Shown here: piece by piece, positions 1-6,481 of the stretch
How the letters are laid out: each line of letters starts with the position of its first letter
Position numbering within the stretch: position 1 is the first letter of the stretch
From: CAZADH01 sp964483805
GTDB taxonomy: Bacteria > Muiribacteriota > Ozemobacteria > Ozemobacterales > Ozemobacteraceae
Reading direction: 5' to 3'
Assembly (NCBI GenBank): GCA_964483805.1
Contig: CAZADH010000191.1
Location: 1-11,937, forward strand
Length of the DNA stretch: 11,937 nt
Program-made: the position numbers and the translations under genes
Notes under the pieces: generated by a model
What the model saw: the letters and a program-made list of their open reading frames with translations, nothing else
What the model was told of the DNA's origin: nothing
The model's database searches: none

Positions 1-270
1 TATTTCGAGAACTACTACAATGTCGAGCGCGAAAAGACGATGCGGGGATACACGGTTCCGCTGGCGTTGGCGAATTACGACGACCGCGACTGGATGATCC
101 GCGACGAGCCGCTCGATGCCATTGCCGCCGATCTCGACCGCATCCGCCGGGTGCAGTTGCTGACTCCGGCGATGGCGGCGCGGTTGTTGCCGGTTGATCC
201 GTTGAGTTATCAGGCCGGCATGTTGGGCACCAATCCCGACGGGCTGTGGCGCCCCGACAAGAAATCGTAA
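1..270 (+). CDS. C-terminal fragment of an unrecognised protein
   Basis: The reading frame is open from the first base of the window and ends at TAA 268-270, so about 89 C-terminal residues are visible. An internal ATG at 40 is available, but the codons before it (YFENYYNVEREKT) read as normal protein, so I treat the gene as entering from the left. The fragment is soluble, rich in Asp, Arg and aromatic residues (GYTVPLALANYDDRDWMIRD), and ends with a charged helix-like stretch and a Pro/Gly tail. There is no signal peptide, membrane segment or motif I can assign. It converges on the thiT-like gene with only 3 bp between the two stop codons, which leaves no room for a dedicated terminator. I do not recognise the family. 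Confidence 0.7.
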   Translation, partial: YFENYYNVEREKTMRGYTVPLALANYDDRDWMIRDEPLDAIAADLDRIRRVQLLTPAMAARLLPVDPLSYQAGMLGTNPDGLWRPDKKS

Positions 271-273
271 TAC

Positions 274-837
274 TTAATATTGCACTTCGAGCAAGTCGGG
301 CCGGCGGCTGCGGATGGCGATGACGAGACCGATCAGCAGCACGGTTTCGGGGATCGTGTGGGTGGCATTGTAGACCAGGCTGGCCACGGTTCCGGTGGCC
401 CAGTCTTGATTGGCGGCGCGAAAGAAGACGGCTCCGGCGACCGTATGGGCAGAGAGTTTCGCGGTTTCGGCCGCGAGAACGCCGACCCCGAGCCAGGCAC
501 CGCCGGCGCACCCGGCCTGCCGGCGCAGATGCGCGACTCCGGCGAGGCCGAGCAGGGCATGGGCCAGCGGATAGTCGAGCACGAACTGGGCGGGATGGCG
601 GATGTCGGGCTTGAACAGGGTGAGCAGAACGCCGAAGACCGCTCCAGCCAATAGGCCGAGGCGAACGCCGCGACGCCAGGCCAGGACCATGATCGGCAGG
701 GCCGCGAGGGTGACGGCGCCGCCGTTGGGCATGGTGAACAGGCGCAGTTGCTCGAACACCAACGCCAGAGCAACAAACAGACCGGATTCGGCGAGGGCCA
801 GCAACTCACGCAGTCGGGCCGGGGAAGACGACGTCAC
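274..837 (-). CDS. thiT: ThiT/YuaJ-like ECF thiamine transporter S component
   Basis: A 187-residue hydrophobic protein with about six membrane segments. It matches the ThiT family: substrate-binding subunits that pair with a shared energy-coupling module (EcfA, EcfA', EcfT) to import thiamine across the inner membrane. Family-like stretches in order are the loop FTMPNGGAVTLAALPIM (34-50), WRRGVRLGLLAG (54-65), HPAQFVLDYPLAHALLGLAG (81-100), the H131 region, and W146 followed by LVYN and TIPE (155-164). D88-Y89 sits where many family members have an acidic residue followed by Tyr. The assigned start is GTG (835-837), preceded only by a weak purine stretch, so the exact start is uncertain. It is the last gene of a three-gene - strand operon, 28 bp after the TIM-barrel gene. 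No EcfA/T genes are visible here, and no TPP riboswitch precedes the gene or the operon. Confidence 0.82.
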   Translation of the reverse strand: MTSSSPARLRELLALAESGLFVALALVFEQLRLFTMPNGGAVTLAALPIMVLAWRRGVRLGLLAGAVFGVLLTLFKPDIRHPAQFVLDYPLAHALLGLAGVAHLRRQAGCAGGAWLGVGVLAAETAKLSAHTVAGAVFFRAANQDWATGTVASLVYNATHTIPETVLLIGLVIAIRSRRPDLLEVQY

Positions 838-865
838 ACGCCGATCCCGCTGCCCGAGGCTGCGA

Positions 866-1660
866 TCACTCCATCGGTTCGGGTGGGGTGAGCCAACGGC
901 GCACGACCGGAACCGATTTGATGATGTGGGTGCGGATCGGCATCTCGAGCGTGACCGCGACCGGATGGGGCAGCTTCTGCAGCCAGTCGATCAACGGGTC
1001 GTACTTCAGCGTGCCGTCGCCGACTGCGATGTGGTCATCGGTGTCGCCGAAGTTGTCGTGCACGTGGACTTCCCAGATGCGGTTGCCCAGCGCTTGCAGC
1101 CAACTGCGCATCGGCACTTCCGAAAACAGGTTGAAGTGGCCGGTGTCGAAGCAGAAACCGAGATTGTCGGGATCGCCGGCCTTCTGGGCCACGGTGAGCA
1201 AGGTGCCGGGCTCTTTGTCCCAGATGTTCTCGAGCACGAGCTTGAGGTTGCGATGGCGCGCCTCTTTCACCAGGGTGCGCAGGTTGTCGCCGGCCCGTTC
1301 GACCCAGCCTTCGAGACCGTCGGCGAGATCGAGGAACGTATAGCCGCCATGGATCACCACATGCGGTGAACCGAGGGTCACGGCAACGTCGAGGCTGACG
1401 CGCATGCGATCGAGGGTGACCTGGGCGATTTTGGGGTCGCGCGCGCCGAGGTTGAGGTCGAAGAACGGCGCATGCACCAGCGGTTTCATGCCCCGGTCGC
1501 GGCAGGCCGTGGCGACGGCGGCGACCTGGCCCTCTTTCAGGTTGTCGAGATCCTGGCCGTGGAAGGCAATCTCGGGGTCGGTCTTCTGGTGGGTGAGCAA
1601 CTCGATTTCGTCTTTGCTCAACAGCGACCAGAGAATGCTGGTATGGATGATCTGGCTCAA
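866..1660 (-). CDS. TIM-barrel sugar phosphate isomerase/epimerase-like (AP endonuclease 2 fold)
   Basis: The 264-residue protein has the segments of the xylose isomerase-like / endonuclease IV TIM-barrel superfamily. Metal-binding positions appear at the ends of successive strands: H63 in LVHAPFFDLNLG, H104 in VVIHGGY, E144 in LVLENIW, D172 and H175 in FCFDTGHFNLF, H199/H201 in VHVHDN, D208/H210 in TDDHIAVGDG, and E239 in VTLEMP. This is the usual set for binding one or more divalent ions, so the enzyme should be active. The family includes sugar isomerases, epimerases and endonuclease IV, and the substrate cannot be read here. The start codon is TTG (1658-1660); it is chosen because a perfect GAGGAGG lies 5 nt upstream and MSQIIHTSILW begins the first barrel strand. 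It lies between the Trm112-like gene (78 bp gap) and the thiamine transporter gene (28 bp), presumably cotranscribed. Any link to thiamine is only inference from position. Confidence 0.82.
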   Translation of the reverse strand: MSQIIHTSILWSLLSKDEIELLTHQKTDPEIAFHGQDLDNLKEGQVAAVATACRDRGMKPLVHAPFFDLNLGARDPKIAQVTLDRMRVSLDVAVTLGSPHVVIHGGYTFLDLADGLEGWVERAGDNLRTLVKEARHRNLKLVLENIWDKEPGTLLTVAQKAGDPDNLGFCFDTGHFNLFSEVPMRSWLQALGNRIWEVHVHDNFGDTDDHIAVGDGTLKYDPLIDWLQKLPHPVAVTLEMPIRTHIIKSVPVVRRWLTPPEPME

Positions 1661-1739
1661 GCGTGCCTCCTCGAACGGCCGTCACCAGCGCGGCTGCGTC
1701 GGGCGGTGTTCTTCATGGTGCGGCGGGGCGCCGGGTTCG

Positions 1740-1931
1740 TCAGGCTTTCGACGTCGATGGTTCGCCGGGAATGGTCGCTTCGTCGATGAGCATCACGGGG
1801 ATGCCGTCGCGAATGGGGTACTGTCGCCGGCATTTCTGGCAGTTGAGCGTGTCTTTGGCTTCGTCGTGGACGATCGTGCCGTGACAGGCCGGGCATGCGA
1901 GAATCTCGAGCAGTTCTTTCTTGATCGGCAT
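1740..1931 (-). CDS. Trm112/YcaR-like small zinc-ribbon protein (UPF0434)
   Basis: A 63-residue protein beginning MPIKKELLEILACPACHG. It carries paired cysteines C13-x2-C16 and C31-x2-C34 and the family signature YPIRDGIPVMLIDEA (38-52). This is the Trm112-like/UPF0434 zinc-ribbon family. The eukaryotic and archaeal relatives stabilise several SAM-dependent methyltransferases, while the bacterial YcaR-type proteins have a less certain role. The frame stays open upstream to 2141, but the start at 1931 is supported by a GAGGAGAGG sequence 3-4 nt upstream, by the family's usual length of about 60 residues, and by the promoter at 1975-2003, which lies inside the longer reading. The C-terminal tail after the fold (IPGEPSTSKA) is poorly conserved in the family. 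It is the first gene of the - strand operon. Confidence 0.88.
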   Translation of the reverse strand: MPIKKELLEILACPACHGTIVHDEAKDTLNCQKCRRQYPIRDGIPVMLIDEATIPGEPSTSKA

Positions 1932-1974
1932 GGGCCTCTCCTCGAGGTGGACTGGGACGTGCAAACGGGCACTC

Positions 1975-2003
1975 ATTATAGACCACCCGTGCGTTGAACG
2001 CAA
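1975..2003 (-). promoter_or_regulatory. Sigma70-like promoter for the trm112-like/TIM-barrel/thiT operon
   Basis: Read on the - strand, TTGCGT (1998-2003) is separated by exactly 17 bp from a perfect TATAAT (1975-1980). A start near 1968 would give a 5' leader of about 37 nt before the ATG at 1931, with the GAGGAGAGG ribosome site inside it. The leader is too short for a TPP riboswitch. Confidence 0.62.
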
Positions 2004-2035
2004 GCCGCTCCAGTGCGCTGTTGGCGCGGGATACG

Positions 2036-2065
2036 TTGTGTTCTTGCCGGGGTTTCTGCTATATA
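2036..2065 (+). promoter_or_regulatory. Possible promoter for the cyclase gene
   Basis: TTGTGT (2036-2041), an 18-bp spacer and TATATA (2060-2065) give a plausible sigma70-type promoter. A start near 2072 leaves a leader of about 100 nt before ATG 2175. It lies 33 bp beyond the -35 box of the opposing operon promoter, so the 243-bp divergent gap would hold both promoters. The hexamers are imperfect; this is a weak call. Confidence 0.35.
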
Positions 2066-2174
2066 TGGTGCGGTGTGGCGTTAATCGCCCGCCCCGGTTG
2101 GGCGTCGTGCTGTCGTGCCACTCGAGACACTGTAGGCTCACACGATGTGGGCTTGATGCGGAGGTTGGTCGTCC

Positions 2175-3818
2175 ATGGAGAAACCCTGGCGGCAGCTCGG
2201 TTCAGCGGAAGCGCAGCTTGCCCATCTCGAAAAACGCCTCGACCTGCTCGACGATGTCGATGCCCTCATCGAAGAGTGCATGCGCGAGCACAGCGATCTC
2301 AAGAAGGCGCTCGACGTCGTCTTTCGTTGCCTGCTCGAGCGGTTGCAGGCGCAAGCCGTCTTCGTGCGCACCTACAATGAAGACTTGTCGATGACGCTCT
2401 ACAGCGCCGGAGTTACCCCCGAGTTGCTGGCGAAGACCGGCAAAGACATGCTCGTGGTCAGCGCCCCGAGCCGGTTCGAACAGCCGGGCCTGTCGTGGTT
2501 CGTTATTCCGCTCGACCTGGCGGCCGAGACGATCGGCAGTTTTGGTATTGCCTTTCTCAAAGAAACCCGACCGGTCGAGTGGGTGGCGTTCGACCTGTTG
2601 ACGGCTGCGGCCGAGCAGCTCGACAACTTCTTCTACGGTATTCAGGAACGGCGGCGCAAGCACATGGCGATTCAAGAGATCCAGCGCTGTTTGAAGCACC
2701 GGCTCCTGATCGATGCCGTTAACGAGGCGGTCACGGTGCTCGAGACGGCCGTTGCCGTGCGCGACCTGTGGTTGTTCTTCGTCGACGACGATGTCAACGG
2801 GCGCAAACAGATTCAGTATCTGATCTACCAGGAGTTCGAAAAACGCTACGACAGCGTCGAACGGCCGATGCCCGAGCTGACGAAGTTGATCGCCGAGAAA
2901 GGTATGGCGGTGCTCGCCCCCGACAGCCCGGAGCTGGCCCGGATCATTCCGCTCGATGGCAGCACCGAGACGTTGTTGCTCGACGGTCTCATCGATTCGG
3001 TGACGGTCGGCAAGATGGTGGTGCGGCCGGCGGAAGGGGTGAGCCTGTCGTTGAGCGGGCGCGAAATCATCCAGGTGTTCGCCGATGCGTTGCGCCAGCG
3101 GCTTGTCGATTTCAACCGGGAACGCCGCATGTTGCGGCAATCGTTTTCGCCGGCGACGACGCGGCGTCTGTTGCGCGAATCCGATTACGAACAGCGGTAT
3201 CTGTGTCACCGCGCGCACGACCTGGCGATTCTCTACGCCGACATCTCGGGGTTTACGAAGCTGTGTGAACAGGTGTTGAAAGACCCGGCCCGGATCGGCC
3301 GGTTCGTCGACGGTTGGTCGAGTGGCGTGGTCGAGCGCGTCTTTGCCGAGCAAGGCACCTTCGACAAGCTCGTGGGCGACTGTGCCATCGGTCTGTTCGG
3401 GCCGCCGTTCTACAGCGTGACCTCTGCCGAGATGGCGGCACAGGCAGTGCGCGCGGCCATCGCCATTCGCGATTTCACCCGGCGTTTCCTGGTCAGTGAC
3501 GAGAATGCCGATATCTGGCCCAGCCCGCTGATGCCGCATCTGGGCGTGGCCATCGGCCTCAATTTCTGTTCGGGCAACGTCGGCTTTTTCGGGCCCAACG
3601 AAGACTACACCTGTTTTTCGAGCGGCATGAACAACACCGCTCGTTTGCAGGGCGTCGCCCATGCCAACGAGATCTTTGCCATGGCCCCGCTCAAACAGCT
3701 CGTCGATTCGGTGGGCGTCCCTTCCTGGACCTGGGAAGGCCCGTTCTCGGCGCCGGTCAAGAACGTGCAGAACCCACTGTCGTATTATCGACTGTGCGAC
3801 GTCCCGGCGGCCACTTGA
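2175..3818 (+). CDS. GAF-domain class III adenylate/guanylate cyclase
   Basis: A 547-residue soluble signalling protein. Residues 1-45 look helical or coiled coil; a GAF-like domain spans about 46-157 and a second, more divergent one about 170-312. The linker QSFSPATTRRLL (322-333) is typical just before a cyclase domain, which runs from about 345 to the end. Catalytic residues of class III cyclases are visible: metal-binding D356 (YADISGF) and D402 (VGD), adenine-selecting K398 (FDK) and D477 (DYT), and N486 and R490 (MNNTAR) for the transition state. The enzyme therefore looks active and, from the K/D pair, more likely makes cAMP than cGMP. About 20 residues (438-455) extend the middle of the catalytic domain. 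The start ATG has GCGGAGG 9 nt upstream. It stands alone, divergent from the trm112-like operon. Input is presumably a small ligand sensed by the GAF domains; no cAMP effector is visible in the window. Confidence 0.9.
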   Translation: MEKPWRQLGSAEAQLAHLEKRLDLLDDVDALIEECMREHSDLKKALDVVFRCLLERLQAQAVFVRTYNEDLSMTLYSAGVTPELLAKTGKDMLVVSAPSRFEQPGLSWFVIPLDLAAETIGSFGIAFLKETRPVEWVAFDLLTAAAEQLDNFFYGIQERRRKHMAIQEIQRCLKHRLLIDAVNEAVTVLETAVAVRDLWLFFVDDDVNGRKQIQYLIYQEFEKRYDSVERPMPELTKLIAEKGMAVLAPDSPELARIIPLDGSTETLLLDGLIDSVTVGKMVVRPAEGVSLSLSGREIIQVFADALRQRLVDFNRERRMLRQSFSPATTRRLLRESDYEQRYLCHRAHDLAILYADISGFTKLCEQVLKDPARIGRFVDGWSSGVVERVFAEQGTFDKLVGDCAIGLFGPPFYSVTSAEMAAQAVRAAIAIRDFTRRFLVSDENADIWPSPLMPHLGVAIGLNFCSGNVGFFGPNEDYTCFSSGMNNTARLQGVAHANEIFAMAPLKQLVDSVGVPSWTWEGPFSAPVKNVQNPLSYYRLCDVPAAT

Positions 3819-3845
3819 GTGTGGCCCGTTCTCCCCGGTCGTGCG

Positions 3846-3869
3846 CGGGCGGGTCGTTTGCACCGCCCG
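3846..3869 (+). other. Hairpin after the cyclase gene, possible weak terminator
   Basis: CGGGCGG (3846-3852) and CCGCCCG (3863-3869) form a perfect 7-bp stem with a 10-nt loop, 27 bp after the cyclase stop codon. It is followed by AAACG rather than a T run, so it is not a standard intrinsic terminator. Part of it (CGTTTGC, 3855-3861) can also pair with GCAAACG at 3896-3902, so alternative folds are possible across this 130-bp gap. Confidence 0.4.
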
Positions 3870-3883
3870 AAACGCCCGCTGCG

Positions 3884-3928
3884 CCATCCGTGGCGGCAAA
3901 CGCCCACTGCGCACAACGTGTGCGGGCG
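3884..3928 (+). repeat. Structured palindromic repeat, copy A (intergenic)
   Basis: This stretch shares a 10-bp box CCATCCGTGG (3884-3893) and a 27-bp core (3902-3928, 23 of 27 identical) with a second copy inside the next gene (4425-4483). The core folds as a hairpin with arms CGCACA and TGTGCG around loop ACG, enclosed by a second stem ACGCCC/GGGCGT. In the other copy the inner arms are CGCGCA and TGCGCG, so a base pair has changed on both sides. It lies 20 bp before the glycosyltransferase start codon. It resembles a REP- or MITE-type element; I know no name for it. Confidence 0.55.
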
Positions 3929-3948
3929 TGACATTGTATTGATATAGT

Positions 3949-5106
3949 ATGTCTGGTGTATTGCTTGTTCGTCTCAAAGGTCTGGGCGACATCGTCCACT
4001 CGTTGCCGGCCTTGGCCGTGTTGCGGCAGCGGTTTCCGCCGCCGCACCGGGTCGGCTACCTGTGTCAGCGGCCGTTCGGCCAGTTGTTGGCCGCCGAAAC
4101 GGGGGTCGAGGTCTTCGAGATTCCGCCCGGCGGTTCGCGCGGTGCCGCCTTGACAGCCACGCTGCAGATGGCCCGCCGGATACGACGGGCCGGGTTTTCG
4201 TTGCTGATCGATCTCTACTGCAACCCGCGCAGTGCCGCGATTGCCCTGATGAGCGGGATCCCGCGGCGACTGGGGTTCGACTACCGGGTGCGGCGGTGGG
4301 CCTATCACGAGACCTGGCGTCCACCGGAACCCAACAAGCACCTGTGCCGGCTGTTCCTCGATTTTCTCGACCACTTCGGCCTGGGCGGCCCCGTTGCATT
4401 GCGCGATACTGGCGTTTCGCGCCCCCATCCGTGGGGCAACGGGGGGCAGGCGCCCAGCCCACTACGCGCATCGTGCGCGGGCGGCCTGGGCGGGGGGTCG
4501 GGGGAGCCGCGGTTGACGGTCGATCCGGCGTTGGCCGCGGCGGCGCGGGCCTGGCTGACCGAGAAGAAACTCGGGGGGCCGATTCTGGGGTTGAATCCGC
4601 ATGCTACGTACATGGCCAAGGCCTGGCCGGCGGCGAACTTTGTCGCGATGGGGCGTCGATGGGTGGCGGTCACCGGCGGGTCGGTCGTGGTCACGTGGGG
4701 GCCCGGCGAAAAGGCGGCGGCCGATGCGGTCGTCGCCGATATCGGCATGGGGGCGAGCGCGGCTCCGCCCGGGGCCATTCCGGCGTTTGTCGCCCTGTTG
4801 GCGCAACTCGATCTGTTTCTCACCGCCGACACCGGCCCGATGAACCTGGCCTGGGCGGCCGGGACGCCGACCGTGGCCCTGTTCGGGCCGACCACACCGA
4901 CACCGGTGGCGCCGCGCGGACCGCAACACCTTGTATTGCGTTGCGAGGAGTTGTCGTGCCTCTGCTGTCATCGCGAGATCTGCCCGGACCCACGTTGCAT
5001 GACCGGCCTGACCCCCGATCGGGTCTGGGCGGCAGTGTTGGCCCACTATCCGCGTTTCTTCGCTCCCGCGGTCATCGGTGAGGCGACGGCGAGGAGCGCT
5101 TCATGA
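3949..5106 (+). CDS. GT9 family glycosyltransferase (heptosyltransferase-like)
   Basis: A 385-residue GT-B protein of glycosyltransferase family 9, which includes the LPS core heptosyltransferases. Family landmarks are the N-terminal LLVRLKGLGDIVHSLPA (5-21), LGLNPHATYMAKAWP (214-227) at the start of the C-terminal domain, the nucleotide-sugar site TADTGPMNLAWAAGTP (292-307) followed by ALFGPTTP, and a Cys-rich tail (C332, C337, C339, C340, C345, C350) ending in CMTGLTPDRVW. N299 replaces the His common in DTGPMH. Residues about 153-187 form a Gly/Pro/Ser-rich stretch between the two domains, encoded by a repeat. There is no ribosome site before ATG 3949, though the MSGVLLVRLK start fits the family well, so leaderless or unusual initiation is possible. 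The stop overlaps the gmhB start (ATGA), and the pair fits ADP-heptose synthesis and transfer. The actual sugar and acceptor are inference. Confidence 0.85.
   Translation: MSGVLLVRLKGLGDIVHSLPALAVLRQRFPPPHRVGYLCQRPFGQLLAAETGVEVFEIPPGGSRGAALTATLQMARRIRRAGFSLLIDLYCNPRSAAIALMSGIPRRLGFDYRVRRWAYHETWRPPEPNKHLCRLFLDFLDHFGLGGPVALRDTGVSRPHPWGNGGQAPSPLRASCAGGLGGGSGEPRLTVDPALAAAARAWLTEKKLGGPILGLNPHATYMAKAWPAANFVAMGRRWVAVTGGSVVVTWGPGEKAAADAVVADIGMGASAAPPGAIPAFVALLAQLDLFLTADTGPMNLAWAAGTPTVALFGPTTPTPVAPRGPQHLVLRCEELSCLCCHREICPDPRCMTGLTPDRVWAAVLAHYPRFFAPAVIGEATARSAS
4425..4483 (+). repeat. Structured palindromic repeat, copy B (inside the GT9 gene)
   Basis: This second copy of the repeat has box CCATCCGTGG (4425-4434), a 22-bp spacer (8 bp in copy A) and the 27-bp core (4457-4483). 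The core hairpin has arms CGCGCA and TGCGCG around loop TCG, then GCCC/GGGC, and an outer pair CGCCCA (4451-4456) with TGGGCG (4487-4492). It lies within the coding frame and encodes most of the low-complexity linker of the glycosyltransferase, including PLRASCAG; the same frame of copy A would read PLRTTCAG. The element has entered the gene without breaking the frame. Confidence 0.55.
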
Positions 5107-5678
5107 CCGGGGCGCCCGGGCGCGGGGCGTTGCCGGGGTTGCAGCCCGCGGTCTTCCTCGATCGCGACGGCACCCTCAATCCTGACCCGGGGTACATCGC
5201 GGATCCGGCGTTGTTCACGTTGTATCCTGAAACCGGACCGGCCTTGATGCGCCTGCAACGGGCCGGTTTCGTTCTCGTGCTCATCACCAATCAGTCGGGG
5301 GTTGGCCGGGGCCTCATCACGGAAACCGCGCTGGATGCCGTTCATGCCCGGATGACGGCGTTGTTGGGCGCACACGGAGTCGCCCTGGCCGGTATCTACG
5401 TGTGTCCGCATCGACCCGATGAGCGCTGCGTCTGCCGCAAACCTGCACCGACCATGATTTTGCGAGCGGCGGCCGATCTCGGTCTCGACCTGGGGCGCAG
5501 TTGGATGGTGGGCGACAAAGAGATCGATGTTCGCCTGGGGTTGGCTGCGGGCGTGACCCCGCTGTGGCTGGCGCGGCAGGCGGTAGAGGTGCCGGCCGAT
5601 CTGGCGACGGTTCCCAGGGTTGCCGATCTTGGCCAGGCTGCGGCCACCATATTAAAGGGGGGCCACGAAGAGGGGTGA
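5103..5678 (+). CDS. gmhB: D,D-heptose 1,7-bisphosphate phosphatase (GmhB-type HAD)
   Basis: A 191-residue HAD phosphatase of the HisB-N/GmhB family. It removes the C7 or C1 phosphate of D-glycero-D-manno-heptose 1,7-bisphosphate on the cytosolic route to ADP-heptose. Motif I is DRDGTLN (D20 nucleophile, D22 acid), motif II ITNQSG (61-66), motif III K113 in RKPAP, and motif IV GDKEID (D138, D142). The zinc loop CPH...CVC (C101, H103, C109, C111), typical of GmhB-type enzymes, is intact. The start ATG overlaps the GT9 stop and has GAGGAG 6 nt upstream, so translation is coupled. The neighbouring GT9 gene supports a heptose role. The same fold also serves histidinol phosphate phosphatase and related sugar phosphatases, which remain alternatives. 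The anomer used is not readable. Confidence 0.87.
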   Translation: MTGAPGRGALPGLQPAVFLDRDGTLNPDPGYIADPALFTLYPETGPALMRLQRAGFVLVLITNQSGVGRGLITETALDAVHARMTALLGAHGVALAGIYVCPHRPDERCVCRKPAPTMILRAAADLGLDLGRSWMVGDKEIDVRLGLAAGVTPLWLARQAVEVPADLATVPRVADLGQAAATILKGGHEEG

Positions 5679-5840
5679 CCTCTCGGAGTGAGTTCGACCC
5701 AGCAACGGTGGCGCGCACTTCGCCAGGGTGGTTTTGCCTGAAAAATACGCTCGAGGCCGAGTTCTGTCGCGTTCGGAGCCCCCGAAAAAGCCTGATTTTA
5801 CGCGGGGTTGCAGAAATGTGACGATTTTTCTTTTTTGGTC
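5679..5840. other. Intergenic region with no gene seen
   Basis: No convincing coding frame on either strand. It contains a weak stem CCCCG/CGGGG around 5780-5810 and a T-rich tract (5824-5836). Neither makes a standard terminator for gmhB, although the T-rich tract could end transcription or raise promoter activity just upstream of the promoter at 5841. Confidence 0.4.
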
Positions 5841-5871
5841 TTGCGGGGGGCGCTCAGTGTACGGTTATAAT
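5841..5871 (+). promoter_or_regulatory. Promoter of the basic secreted protein gene
   Basis: A perfect TATAAT (5866-5871) lies 19 bp after TTGCGG (5841-5846), with a T-rich tract immediately upstream. The expected start near 5878 gives a leader of about 55 nt, which contains three copies of GAGTAAC/T (5884, 5891, 5914) and the GGAGG ribosome site (5921-5925). Confidence 0.55.
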
Positions 5872-5932
5872 GGTCTTGTTAGTGAGTAACGAGTAATTCA
5901 CAACGGCAACGTTGAGTAACGGAGGAATGAGC

Positions 5933-6403
5933 ATGTTGGTCCGCAAAGTCGTGAAGATCCTGAGTGTGGCGGTTCTTGGTCTGGGCGTGATGATCGGCTA
6001 CGGTGGCGTCACTCCGGCCGAAGCCAAGGGCCATCACAAGAAGATGGGCTTCTTCAAGAAGTTCAAGCGCAAGGTCAAGGCCAAGGTCAAGAAGGTCCGC
6101 CGTGCCATCGTTACCGGTGTGTGCAAGGTCCAGAACAAGATCGTGGACACCGGCGTGCGCGCCAAGTCCCGCATCACCGGCAAGAAGCCCAAGAAGGTCT
6201 GGGTCCGCGGTCACTACAAGAAGGGCAACAAGCATCACACCCGCGGTCACTGGAAGCGCAACATCAAGCACCGCAAACCCGCTGGTGGCGGCGCTCCGGC
6301 CCCTGCTCCGTCGAGCTATGCGCCGATGCCTCCGTCCTCCGCTCCGCTGCCCCCGCTCGATCCGGCCCTGCCGACCTTCAAGGGCAAGAAGGGCAAGCGC
6401 TGA
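5933..6403 (+). CDS. Small, highly basic secreted protein with proline-rich tail, unknown function
   Basis: A 156-residue protein with a clear Sec signal peptide: basic n-region MLVRKVVK, hydrophobic core to about residue 22, and a probable AEA cleavage site after A31. The mature part is strongly cationic, with about thirty Lys plus many Arg and His, mostly between 32 and 115. Within it, VWVRGHYKKG (89-98) and TRGHWKRN (103-110) form a loose duplicated GH(Y/W)K unit. An Ala/Pro/Ser-rich tail (117-147) and a basic end follow. One Cys remains. Start choice: GGAGG at 5921-5925 is 7 nt from this ATG but only 1 nt from the ATG at 5927; the TTG at 5912 is less likely. The promoter, ribosome site, terminator and near-exclusive AAG lysine codons suggest high expression. 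Its mature form could bind LPS, peptidoglycan or nucleic acid outside the membrane, but I recognise no family. Confidence 0.82.
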   Translation: MLVRKVVKILSVAVLGLGVMIGYGGVTPAEAKGHHKKMGFFKKFKRKVKAKVKKVRRAIVTGVCKVQNKIVDTGVRAKSRITGKKPKKVWVRGHYKKGNKHHTRGHWKRNIKHRKPAGGGAPAPAPSSYAPMPPSSAPLPPLDPALPTFKGKKGKR

Positions 6404-6431
6404 GTCCGGCTCTCGTTTCGATCTGAACAAT

Positions 6432-6465
6432 CGCCCCCCGGTCATCCGGGGGGCGGTTCTCTTTT
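6432..6465 (+). terminator. Intrinsic terminator after the basic protein gene
   Basis: CGCCCCCCGG (6432-6441) and CCGGGGGGCG (6446-6455) form a perfect 10-bp GC stem with loop TCAT, followed by GTTCTCTTTT. It begins 28 bp after the stop codon. It is the clearest rho-independent terminator in the window. Confidence 0.9.
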
Positions 6466-6481
6466 CGGTTGGAGCAATACA

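Noticed and set aside
1657..1716. A 19-codon frame (MKNTARRSRAGDGRSRRHA) on the - strand whose TGA overlaps the TTG start of the TIM-barrel gene, like a leader peptide
   Set aside because: It has no ribosome site and its Arg-rich composition is what GC-rich non-coding frames give; the overlap alone is not enough.
1932..2141. N-terminal extension of the Trm112-like protein to 133 residues
   Set aside because: The added 70 residues have no family support and run through the -10/-35 promoter; the start at 1931 has its own ribosome site.
1932..2174. TPP or other riboswitch in the divergent region
   Set aside because: I saw no THI-box elements, and the operon promoter leaves only about 37 nt of leader.
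2202..3992. A 596-codon - strand open frame opposite the cyclase
   Set aside because: It is Arg/His/Glu-rich with no domain, and is the antisense shadow of a gene with all its catalytic motifs.
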